This document shows, piece after piece, positions 14,707 through 22,405 of a stretch of 64,000 nt of DNA. The stretch is taken from assembly GCA_040756415.1 (NCBI GenBank), contig JBFLYZ010000006.1:21019-85018 (forward strand), written 5' to 3'. The first letter of the stretch is position 1; each line of letters starts with the position of its first letter. Below the pieces are notes generated by a model. The model had not been told where the DNA came from and ran no database searches. It was given only the letters and a program-made list of their open reading frames with translations. The stretch is from JBFLYZ01 sp040756415 (GTDB lineage Bacteria > Bacteroidota > Bacteroidia > JADZBD01). Made by a program: the position numbers and the translations under genes.

Positions 14707-16050
14707 TTACTCTATTCTTGTATAGGTTAGTTTCAGCCGCATGTGGCTGGGATTGGTGGTATCGCCACCTTCCAGCACTACGCGGTTGGCATTGATCGAT
14801 CGCCCCTGTATGACCAGATACAAGCCATGATTCTCAATGGTTCCGTTCATCAGGCCCTGTATATAACGGGCTATGTTAAAGCGGTACTCTTTGTTGGTGG
14901 CATCGTAAACGCCCCCGAAGTATGACGACCCTTCCAGCAGGTCGGGGATGATGACCTCCGAGCTGTCGCTGCCGGTGGCTACCAGGATAAGGTTGGCCGG
15001 GGCCGGGTAATTATCGTTCAGCGCTGTCGTGCTTGCCTTAATGATCAGCTCGGCCTTGTTGATCGCCACGGTTCCCGAGTCGAGGTAGTTGCCGATGTAG
15101 GGAAGATTGATCTTGGTCCTCAGCCCGATGAGGCCCTGGATGAAGACCTGGCTGGATTGCACATCCCAGGCGCTTGCAAGCTGAGCAGCGATGGCGGGAG
15201 TGGCGGTAGAATAGTCGTGCGTATAATGGTTGAAACGTACCGCCCCGTTAAATGTGAATTGAAAGGATTTGGGCGTGCTGCTTTCGGTATAATAAAGGGT
15301 AAGGCCCGATACGGTGCTGCTCATGTGCAGCGAATAGATGGCGCGGTTGCCGGATGTGGGGGCGGGCGCTGCGGTGATATACAAGCCCTTCAGGAAAGAA
15401 GTAAAGGCGGTGTTATCGGTATAATTGGACGTGGAGGCGGAAAGCAGGTAATTGCCGAAGCTTGCCGACAGCGGTATGCGTATATGCGGAGCGAGCATGG
15501 TGCTTCCGATCTGGACGGAATCGGCCGTATTGGGCACCAGCGAATAATCGGCAAGGGGCGTGGGATTGAAGGCCAGCGTGCTGTTCGAAAAATAGCTTGA
15601 GTCGGACGAGAGGCCTTCGGTGATCTCGTAAACCCTGAAGGTGATGGGGTCATTGGTCCCGTAATAGCTTTTGGCGGCCAGCGTAAGCACGATGGAATCG
15701 AGCACGGGGGCCGTGCCGAAGCTGACATTGGAGGAGGGCAGCAGCAGTTGCGAGTAGACGGAGGCCACGGTTCTGCCGAACACGGGATCGTCATAGTGTC
15801 CAACCTGATAGGATGAAAGCCCGGTGGTAACCTGCGAGTCCTCCGCGATCGTATGGGTGACCAGGCTGGTGGTGTCGCTGAAACGCACGTGCAACTGATC
15901 GCCCGATACCAGGTCGAGGCCTATACCGGGATCATCTTTCTTGCACGATGACAAGGCCGCAGCGCTCAGAAGCACGGATAAAAATTTTGCGGAAAGTGGT
16001 TGAATCACTTTCCGCAAACGTAAAAACGCGGGAATTATTTTAAGGAGCAT
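14707..16050 (-). CDS. DUF4270 family lipoprotein
   Basis: 447 residues. N-terminal hydrophobic segment ending in a lipobox (AAALSSC|KKDD), then a DUF4270 region over the whole mature length: GLDLVSGDQLHVRFSDTTS near the start, GHYDDPVFGRTVASVYSQL, DSIVLTLAAKSYYGT, and a C-terminal NRVVLEGGDTTNPSHMRLKLTY. Domain function is unknown; it is an abundant Bacteroidota surface lipoprotein. It lies between a glycogen-synthase-like gene (5 bp upstream) and glmS (1 bp downstream), a neighbourhood I recall from other Bacteroidota, hinting at envelope carbohydrate. The start at 16050 keeps a long basic n-region; a shorter start is possible. Confidence 0.87.
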   Translation of the reverse strand: MLLKIIPAFLRLRKVIQPLSAKFLSVLLSAAALSSCKKDDPGIGLDLVSGDQLHVRFSDTTSLVTHTIAEDSQVTTGLSSYQVGHYDDPVFGRTVASVYSQLLLPSSNVSFGTAPVLDSIVLTLAAKSYYGTNDPITFRVYEITEGLSSDSSYFSNSTLAFNPTPLADYSLVPNTADSVQIGSTMLAPHIRIPLSASFGNYLLSASTSNYTDNTAFTSFLKGLYITAAPAPTSGNRAIYSLHMSSTVSGLTLYYTESSTPKSFQFTFNGAVRFNHYTHDYSTATPAIAAQLASAWDVQSSQVFIQGLIGLRTKINLPYIGNYLDSGTVAINKAELIIKASTTALNDNYPAPANLILVATGSDSSEVIIPDLLEGSSYFGGVYDATNKEYRFNIARYIQGLMNGTIENHGLYLVIQGRSINANRVVLEGGDTTNPSHMRLKLTYTRIE

Positions 16051-16055
16051 AAGTT

Positions 16056-16880
16056 CTAGTCAGCGAACTCAGGCTCCAATTCTAAGACCTGGTCGTAAAA
16101 ATCAGAATAGGCATCAATATATTCCTCTGGCTTCTGGTATTCCAGCACGGGTTTTCCTGATTTTTTGATGTGTTTCTCCACATCCGGGCTGATCTTGGGC
16201 GAAGCCTTGATCACGGCATCGGAGAAATTGATGGCGGTCTTTGAGATGTTCACGAAGTTCGGGGTCTTGAGCAGCTCCACATCGCTCTTCTCGATGCCTT
16301 CCCAGGTAGCCTTCCTGGCCATGTTCTTATCGAGCGCGCCCGAAAAATCATCGTTATATACGGAATAGACCACGCGTGTTTCAGCAAACAGGGGATTGTC
16401 GCGGAAAGAGCGCTTCAGGTACATAGGCATCATCCCGGTGAACCAGCCGTGGCAATGAACGATATCGGGCGCCCATCCCAGCTTCTTCACCGTTTCGATC
16501 ACACCGCGGCAGAAAAAGATGCTGCGCTCATCGTTATCGGCAAAAGGCTTGCCGTTCTTTTCCAGGGTCTCTTTGCGCTGGAAATAATCCTCGTTGTCGA
16601 TGAAATACACCTGCATGCGTGCCGACTGGATAGAGGCTACCTTGATGATAAGCGGATGATCGCTGTCATCGATGATCAGGTTCATTCCCGAAAGCCGGAT
16701 CACTTCATGCAACTGGTGCCTGCGCTCGTTGATGCAGCCGTAACGGGGCATGAAGGTTCGTATTTCTTTTCCTCTTTCCTGGATTCCCTGCGGGAGATAC
16801 CGTGAGATATGCCCCATCGGTGTTTCGTCAAGGTAGGGTGTGATGTCCTGCGAAACAAATAGAACTCTGGCTTTTTTCAT
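16056..16880 (-). CDS. Single-domain glycogen/starch synthase-like protein
   Basis: 274 residues, matching only the N-terminal Rossmann domain (GT5) of glycogen synthase; full enzymes are about 480 and have a second GT-B domain. Seen: MKKARVLFVSQDITPYL, FMPRYGCINERRHQL (family LPRY), VYFIDNEDYFQR (family F.D) and DIVHCHGWFTGMMPMYLK (family DWHTGLVP). The ADP-glucose loop KxGGL near residue 15 is replaced by DETPMGHIS. The C-terminus ends in an acidic tail. Both the missing domain and the changed loop argue against normal glycogen synthesis. It is divergent from panC, a linkage I recall from other Bacteroidota, and leads an operon with DUF4270 and glmS. Chosen start MKKARV. Confidence 0.82.
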   Translation of the reverse strand: MKKARVLFVSQDITPYLDETPMGHISRYLPQGIQERGKEIRTFMPRYGCINERRHQLHEVIRLSGMNLIIDDSDHPLIIKVASIQSARMQVYFIDNEDYFQRKETLEKNGKPFADNDERSIFFCRGVIETVKKLGWAPDIVHCHGWFTGMMPMYLKRSFRDNPLFAETRVVYSVYNDDFSGALDKNMARKATWEGIEKSDVELLKTPNFVNISKTAINFSDAVIKASPKISPDVEKHIKKSGKPVLEYQKPEEYIDAYSDFYDQVLELEPEFAD

Positions 16881-17032
16881 GTATATATTTAAATTGGTGT
16901 CCTGGTCAGCGGAGACGGGCTTTTTGAGGGTTTTTACCCGTATCCGAAAATAGTATGCAAAATTAAGAAAAAATCCCCGATATTTCAAAGTAATAGACGT
17001 AGTTTTATTGCGATTTTTCTATTCGGAGAACA

Positions 17033-17887
17033 ATGAGATTCTTTGAAAAAAAGGCTGATCTGCAAGCGTATTTAAGAGGGCAAAGGGCTGATAACAAGAG
17101 CATTGGTTTTGTGCCCACCATGGGGGCCCTGCACGATGGCCATATCCAGTTGGTCAAACGGGCCAGGGCGGAGAACAGCCTGGCGGTGGTAAGCATCTTT
17201 GTCAACCCCACACAGTTCAATAACCCAGAAGACCTTGAAAAATACCCCCGTATGGAGGAAGCGGACAAAATCCTGCTCATACAGGCTGGCTGCGATGCAC
17301 TGTTTATGCCGCCTGTATCTGAAATATACAGCCAGGCTGAGCTTGATCAGAACGGGCCGGGCATCGACCTGGGTGAACTCGATAGGGTTATGGAAGGCCG
17401 GCACCGCCCCGGTCATTTTAAGGGAGTGGTGCAGGTGGTGAGCAAGCTCTTTGATATCGTACAGCCGCACAAGGCTTATTTCGGGGAGAAAGATTTTCAG
17501 CAATTGGCCGTGATCCGCGAACTGGTCAGGCAGACCGGGAGCCCCGTTGAGATAGTTGCCTGCCCGACCGTGCGCGAGGCTGACGGGCTGGCCATGAGCT
17601 CGCGCAACATGCGCCTGAGCCCCGAAGAAAGAAAAGCAGCGCCCAGGATATCGGCCGTCTTGTTCCGGGTCAGGCAAATGGCCGAACGTGAAAGCTCCGT
17701 GAAAAAGCTGAAAGATTTTGCTGAAGCCGAGCTGCGCGCAGAACCTCTTTTTACGCTGGAATACTTTGAGATCGCTGACGCCATTACGCTGCAGCCAATA
17801 ACAAGCCTGCATGGGAGAGGGAATGCCGTAGCCTGCGTAGCCGTACGCCTGGGTAAGGTGCGGCTCATCGATAATGTGATCTTATAG
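17033..17887 (+). CDS. panC: Pantoate-beta-alanine ligase
   Basis: 284 residues, full length. Joins pantoate and beta-alanine with ATP to give pantothenate, the CoA precursor. Seen: FVPTMGALHDGHIQLVKRA (HIGH-type nucleotide site), FVNPTQFNNPEDLEKYPR, GHFKGVVQVVSKLFDIVQP and FGEKDFQQLAVIRELV, and SSRNMRLSPEER (KMSKS-like). Its partner panD is 2.6 kb away on the same strand, separated by an opposite-strand T9SS gene whose end overlaps panC by 6 bases. Confidence 0.98.
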   Translation: MRFFEKKADLQAYLRGQRADNKSIGFVPTMGALHDGHIQLVKRARAENSLAVVSIFVNPTQFNNPEDLEKYPRMEEADKILLIQAGCDALFMPPVSEIYSQAELDQNGPGIDLGELDRVMEGRHRPGHFKGVVQVVSKLFDIVQPHKAYFGEKDFQQLAVIRELVRQTGSPVEIVACPTVREADGLAMSSRNMRLSPEERKAAPRISAVLFRVRQMAERESSVKKLKDFAEAELRAEPLFTLEYFEIADAITLQPITSLHGRGNAVACVAVRLGKVRLIDNVIL

Positions 17888-20374
17888 CAGCACCAGCTTG
17901 CCGCTGGCTTTTTTACCATCCGGCCGGCTCAGCAGGTAAAGATAAACACCGGCCGGCAGCCCGCTCCTTTCTATTTTCTTACCCGCCTGGTCAATTTTCG
18001 TGGTCATCACTGCCTTTCCCTCCAGGTTATAAAGCGTCAGGCTTGCTCCCTCTGCGCCCCGTACAACGAAATGGTCGGCAACCGGGTTGGGGCTGATCGT
18101 TATGCCAGAGTTAAGGGCAGCCGGGTCTCCGGAGCCAAGCAACTGGTCAATATCCATCTTCCACATACTGCGCCCATAGGTGGCCGCTATAAGGGTGCGC
18201 GTTCCGTTATGCAGCACCATATCGGTAACGGGCACCAGGGGCATGCCCGTGCCGGCAGCCTGCCAGTTGCCGCCCTGGTCGGTAGTGTAATAAACACCCA
18301 TATCGGTAGCCACGAAAAGCGTGCTGGTGCTGTTCGGGTCAACGATCAGGTCGTTGCATGGGGCCTGGGGTAAATTCGAGCTGATGGCCGTCCAGGTGGC
18401 GCCATAGTTATTGGTCATGAACACATGCGGGTAGGGCTCGTCCCAGCGGAAGCCCGAAACGGTAACGTAAGCCCTGCCGGCCACCAGGGGATCGGCCACC
18501 ACGCGGGTGATCCACCTGTCGGGCAGGCCTGCGCTTACGTTGGTCCAGGTAGCACCGCTGTTGGTGGTTACCTGCACATTGCCGTCATCACATCCGGCCC
18601 AGATCACGTTGGTATCGGCATTGGAGCACGAGAGGGTGGTGATGGTATGGAAAACGAGGTTGCCGGTCTGTGTTCCCGCGGTAAGATTGGGGCTGATGGA
18701 AAACCAACCGCCATTACCATGAGCATACGATTTGTAAACGCGCACGTTCCCGTAGAAAACGGTTGAGGGGTTCTGAGGATTATAAATAAGCGGGGTATTC
18801 CAGTTGCTGTTCTCGCTGGTATTGATGCCCGACATGCTGGTGCTCAGGTTGCCGTACTGGTACTCGTAGATCTGGTAGGATGGGTTCACCGGGTTCACCA
18901 GCACATAAAACCCATCGCCACCGAACAGGAACTGCCAGTCGTTCACGCCACCGGTGGGCGTATAGTTGGTGCCGTTATCCTGGGTGCCCCCGTAAAGGTT
19001 GCTGGGGTTCTGGTTGTCCACTTCGCAGGTATAGAACTGGGTGATGGGAATGTCCTGTGCGCTGGTCCAGCTAGAGCCGCCATCATTGGATATGAATACC
19101 CCTCCGTCATTGCCCTCAACGACCAGGCTGGGATTGGCGGGATGAACATAGGTGATATGCTGGTCTACATGAAACGATGTACCCACATCGTACCAGTTGG
19201 CGCCTCCATCGGAGCTTTTCCATAAGGAGAGGTCAGTGATGAAAACGGTATTGGGATCCGTGGGGTCGACCTTGACCCTGCCGAACCAGTAAAAGGCATT
19301 GGCCGATAAAGACCCTAAAAGGTAATTGTTGCCCGTAACGGCCGACCAGGAGGCTCCCCCGTTCGTTGTTTTATAACAGCCCAGGAAGCCGCCATATTCG
19401 CTGGCATAAACCGCATAGAGAACATTGGGATTGGATGCCGATATATCTATGCCAATGCGTCCTATATTGGGCGAGCTGGCCGGAAGCCCGCTGGTCAGCA
19501 TGTTCCAGGTACTGCCGCCATCGGTGGATTTGTAGATAGCCGAACCCGTGCCGCCATACAGGTAATAGGTAGGCCTGCGTATACGGGTCCAGGTGCTGGC
19601 ATAGACAATGTTCGGATTGGAAGGATCGATCACCACTTCCACCGCACCGGTAGAATCATTAACCGACAGCACATTGGTCCAGGTAAGTCCGCCATCCAGC
19701 GTGCGGTACAAGCCCCTGTTAGGCCCGTTGCTGAACAGATCGCCCATGGTGGCAACAAAAACCTTGTTGGGATTGGCGGGGTCGATAGCTATCCTCCCCG
19801 TATTGCGCGTAAGCTGAAGGCCCAGGCTGGTCCAGGTCTGGCCCGCATCGGTAGACTTATAAACACCCTGCCCGTCATAGGTCACTGAACCCCGGCCGTT
19901 ATTGCACTCACCGGTACCCACGTAAATGATATTGGGGTTGGAAGGGGCAATGGCTATATCCCCGATGGAAAGCGAAGCATTCTGGTCAAAGATGGGATTC
20001 CAGGTAAGGCCCTGGTCGGTGCTTTTGAACACGCCACCGCTGGCCGCGCCCAGGTAAATGGTCTGCTGGTCGGAGGCGTGCATCTCAATATCGGTCACCC
20101 TGCCGCCTATATTGGTAGGCCCCGCAAATTGCCAGCTTGCTGCGGAGGCCGAACGGCTTTCAGCGCGCAGGCTCATGGCGGATTGAAGCGCCTCGGCATA
20201 AGCCTCGTAATTGATGCTGCCCTGCGGGTAAATGCGCTGGCTGATGAACCAGTCGTCCGATCGCTGCTGCGGCCGAGGTTCAGCGGGCCCTTTTCTTTTT
20301 ACGGGAAGCCGCATTTCACCAAGCAGTACAAGTGCCAGTAGGGGTAAGGCGGCTAAGACGGGTAGCTTTTTCAT
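17882..20374 (-). CDS. T9SS type A-sorted beta-propeller protein (sialidase/VPS10-like repeats)
   Basis: About 830 residues. Signal peptide, then at about 60-730 a series of BNR/photosystem-II-stability-like propeller repeats: GGVFKSTDQGLTWNPIF, GVYKSTDAGQTWTSLG, AIYKSTDGGSTWNMLT and others, alternating with 'SNPNIIYVGT' strands, as in large WD40/YVTN-type glycosidase-like proteins. The last ~75 residues are a type A sorting tail (ITISPNPVADHF ... GLPAGVYLYLLSRPDGKKASGKLVLL). So it is exported by T9SS and surface-anchored or released. Enzymatic activity is not evident. Start at 20374 is set by a good promoter whose -7 box ends 18 bases upstream. Its 3' end overlaps panC. Confidence 0.88.
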   Translation of the reverse strand: MKKLPVLAALPLLALVLLGEMRLPVKRKGPAEPRPQQRSDDWFISQRIYPQGSINYEAYAEALQSAMSLRAESRSASAASWQFAGPTNIGGRVTDIEMHASDQQTIYLGAASGGVFKSTDQGLTWNPIFDQNASLSIGDIAIAPSNPNIIYVGTGECNNGRGSVTYDGQGVYKSTDAGQTWTSLGLQLTRNTGRIAIDPANPNKVFVATMGDLFSNGPNRGLYRTLDGGLTWTNVLSVNDSTGAVEVVIDPSNPNIVYASTWTRIRRPTYYLYGGTGSAIYKSTDGGSTWNMLTSGLPASSPNIGRIGIDISASNPNVLYAVYASEYGGFLGCYKTTNGGASWSAVTGNNYLLGSLSANAFYWFGRVKVDPTDPNTVFITDLSLWKSSDGGANWYDVGTSFHVDQHITYVHPANPSLVVEGNDGGVFISNDGGSSWTSAQDIPITQFYTCEVDNQNPSNLYGGTQDNGTNYTPTGGVNDWQFLFGGDGFYVLVNPVNPSYQIYEYQYGNLSTSMSGINTSENSNWNTPLIYNPQNPSTVFYGNVRVYKSYAHGNGGWFSISPNLTAGTQTGNLVFHTITTLSCSNADTNVIWAGCDDGNVQVTTNSGATWTNVSAGLPDRWITRVVADPLVAGRAYVTVSGFRWDEPYPHVFMTNNYGATWTAISSNLPQAPCNDLIVDPNSTSTLFVATDMGVYYTTDQGGNWQAAGTGMPLVPVTDMVLHNGTRTLIAATYGRSMWKMDIDQLLGSGDPAALNSGITISPNPVADHFVVRGAEGASLTLYNLEGKAVMTTKIDQAGKKIERSGLPAGVYLYLLSRPDGKKASGKLVLL

Positions 20375-20392
20375 AAGGAATGTGTGTTTGAT

Positions 20393-20421
20393 CAAAGATA
20401 CCCCAAATCCCGTAAAGGCAA
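20393..20421 (-). promoter_or_regulatory. Promoter TTG-N18-TATCTTTG of the propeller gene
   Basis: Read on the minus strand, TTG (20421-20419), 18 bases, then TATCTTTG (20400-20393): one of the cleanest -33/-7 matches in the window. The ATG at 20374 follows after 18 bases. Confidence 0.65.
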
Positions 20422-20506
20422 AAGCGCACGGATCTCCGGCCTTTTCTCGCAGGGGGAAGGGCGGTACCTGGCGCTGACCGAATAAAAAAGCAGCGTATAA
20501 AATGCG

Positions 20507-20514
20507 TACTTTTG
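20507..20514 (+). promoter_or_regulatory. -7 box (TACTTTTG) of panD
   Basis: Exact TAnnTTTG ending 6 bases before the panD ATG at 20521. The mRNA start would lie at or a few bases before the ATG. Confidence 0.5.
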
Positions 20515-20520
20515 CCGGCT

Positions 20521-20874
20521 ATGGAGATACAAGTTTTAAAATCGAAGATCCACCGCGTAACGATCACCGAGGCCGACCTGAACTATATAGGCAGCATTAC
20601 GATTGATGAGGACCTGATGGATGCTGCCAACCTGATCGAGAACGAGCAGGTTCATGTGCTGAACTACCGCAACGGGGAGCGCATCATTACATACGTTATA
20701 AAAGGAAAGAGAGGATCAGGGGTCATTTGCATGAACGGCCCGGCCGCGCTCAAATTCGCGGTGGGCGATATCGTGCTGGTGCTGTCGTACGCCAATATGG
20801 ATTTTGATAAGGCCAGGTCGTTCAGGCCGGCCATCGTTTTCCCCGACACCAAGACCAATAAGGTAAAATCCTGA
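20521..20874 (+). CDS. panD: Aspartate 1-decarboxylase
   Basis: 117 residues, normal size. Makes beta-alanine from aspartate for pantothenate. The pyruvoyl precursor: self-cleavage between Gly and Ser of NYIGSITID (residues ~24-25) creates the pyruvoyl group. Also seen: NYRNGERIITYVIKGKRGSGVICMNG (split: Tyr58 region and the RGSG/NG substrate loops). The start MEIQVLKSKIHR is typical. It is followed 3 bases later by the flippase-like gene. Encodes the partner step to panC. Confidence 0.97.
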   Translation: MEIQVLKSKIHRVTITEADLNYIGSITIDEDLMDAANLIENEQVHVLNYRNGERIITYVIKGKRGSGVICMNGPAALKFAVGDIVLVLSYANMDFDKARSFRPAIVFPDTKTNKVKS

Positions 20875-20877
20875 GGT

Positions 20878-21894
20878 TTGAACAAACAGGTTTCCAACAT
20901 ATTGAAATTCCTGGTCTTTTTCGGGATAGGGATTTTCCTGGTATGGCTATCTGTGCGGAATCTCACCCAGGAGAATAAAGAGCAGATCGGGGATGCGCTG
21001 CAGCGCGCGGATTATACCTGGATCGTTGTTTCCATCCTGGTCGGTATGCTCAGCCACATCAGCCGCGCCATACGCTGGAAAATGCTGCTGGCCCCGCTGA
21101 ATCACCATCCTAAAACCTCCAACACCTTTTTTGCGGTTATGGTGGGCTATTTCGCAAACTATGCCATACCCCGCCTGGGCGAAGTGTCGCGCTGCGGGAT
21201 CCTTTCCCGGTACGAGAAGATACCCTTCACCGAATCGTTCGGCACCGTGATCGTGGAGCGGCTCATCGATGTGCTTTGCTTTTTTATCCTGGTGGCCATT
21301 GTGCTGGCAGTGCAATTCAAAACGATCTACGCTTACCTGAACGAAACCCTGCTGCCCGGCTTGTACAACAAGGTTTCCGGCAGCAGCACACTGCTGTATG
21401 CGCTGCTCAGTACGGGCATCCTGTTCATGCTGCTGGCCTTTCTTTTCCGTAACAGGCTGGGCAGCCTGATCAAGGGCAGGGCGCGGAGCCTGCTTACCGG
21501 CTTCGTGGAAGGGCTGAAGACCATACGCAGGCTGCGGTCTCCCTGGCTTTTTGTATTTCACTCGCTTTTCATCTGGTTCATTTATTACGCCATGCTGCAC
21601 ATCTGCTTCTTTTGCCTTGACGAGACCAAAGGCCTGGGGGTAGGCGCGGGGCTCACTACCCTGCTCATCGCTACCCTTACCGTCATGATCACGCCAGGCG
21701 GGCTGGGCGCTTATCCCTATGCGGTGGCGTCAATACTCGCCATCTACGCGATCGATCCCCATACCATAGGTACGGCCATCGGCTGGCTGGTGTGGCTGTC
21801 GCAATTCGTTGCGATTGTTTTTTTCGGGTTGCTTTCATTAGTTTTGCTTCCGCTGCTCAATAAAGAAAAACATGGAGCCGAGAACAAGGCTTGA
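20878..21894 (+). CDS. Lysylphosphatidylglycerol synthase-TM/UPF0104 family membrane protein
   Basis: 338 residues. About eight transmembrane helices in the pattern of the lysyl-PG synthase transmembrane (flippase-like) region, without the cytoplasmic synthase domain: FLVFFGIGIFLVWLSV, SHISRAIRWKMLLAPL, YFANYAIPRLGEVSRCGIL and FGTVIVERLIDVLCFFI are family hallmarks, and MITPGGLGAYPYAVA is the conserved late PGGLG motif. Such proteins are thought to move lipids or glycolipids. Starts at a TTG (20878), 3 bases after panD, and overlaps rfaE2 by 23 bases, so all are likely cotranscribed. Confidence 0.88.
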   Translation: MNKQVSNILKFLVFFGIGIFLVWLSVRNLTQENKEQIGDALQRADYTWIVVSILVGMLSHISRAIRWKMLLAPLNHHPKTSNTFFAVMVGYFANYAIPRLGEVSRCGILSRYEKIPFTESFGTVIVERLIDVLCFFILVAIVLAVQFKTIYAYLNETLLPGLYNKVSGSSTLLYALLSTGILFMLLAFLFRNRLGSLIKGRARSLLTGFVEGLKTIRRLRSPWLFVFHSLFIWFIYYAMLHICFFCLDETKGLGVGAGLTTLLIATLTVMITPGGLGAYPYAVASILAIYAIDPHTIGTAIGWLVWLSQFVAIVFFGLLSLVLLPLLNKEKHGAENKA

Positions 21895-22405
21895 TGCCCT
21901 GCGCGGCAGGATCGATACCCGGGATTCGCTGGCGCGCAAACTGCAGGTATGGCGTATGCAGGGTAAGAAGATCGTTTTTACCAACGGCTGCTTCGATATC
22001 CTCCACCTGGGCCACATCGACTACCTGGCCAGGGCGGCCGACCTGGGAAACGTGCTTATCGTTGGGGTGAACTCCGATGCCTCGGTCAGGCGCCTGGGCA
22101 AGAACGGGGCCCGTCCCATACAGGATGAACGTTCGCGCGCGCATATCATCGCCTCGCTGGCCGTAGTCGATTCGGCCGTGATCTTTGATGAAGACACACC
22201 GCTGGAGCTGATCCGGATGATCGGCCCCGATGTACTGGTCAAAGGGGCAGATTACGATGCCGCGGAGGAGAATGCCGCTTCCCCTAAATACATCGTTGGC
22301 TCGGCCGAAGTACGTGCGGCCGGAGGCCTGGTGAAGACCATCGAGCTGCTGCCCGGCTATTCAACTACCGCCATAGAGAATAAAATAAGGAACAGCAATG
22401 CTTGA
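21872..22405 (+). CDS. rfaE2: D-glycero-beta-D-manno-heptose 1-phosphate adenylyltransferase
   Basis: 177 residues. Cytidylyltransferase-fold enzyme that activates heptose 1-phosphate with ATP for LPS-type sugars; here only the adenylyltransferase half of HldE, as in many Bacteroidota. Seen: FTNGCFDILHLGHIDYLARA (HxGH site), GVNSDASVRRLGK, DVLVKGADY and the closing LLPGYSTTAIENKIRN. It overlaps the upstream flippase-like gene by 23 bases and the downstream glycosyltransferase by 8. The partner kinase and phosphatase are not in the window. Confidence 0.93.
   Translation: MEPRTRLDALRGRIDTRDSLARKLQVWRMQGKKIVFTNGCFDILHLGHIDYLARAADLGNVLIVGVNSDASVRRLGKNGARPIQDERSRAHIIASLAVVDSAVIFDEDTPLELIRMIGPDVLVKGADYDAAEENAASPKYIVGSAEVRAAGGLVKTIELLPGYSTTAIENKIRNSNA

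Noticed and set aside
16056..16880. Full glycogen synthase broken by a frameshift
   Set aside because: No second GT-B domain can be read in any frame downstream; DUF4270 starts 5 bp later, and the single-domain form is a known Bacteroidota variant.
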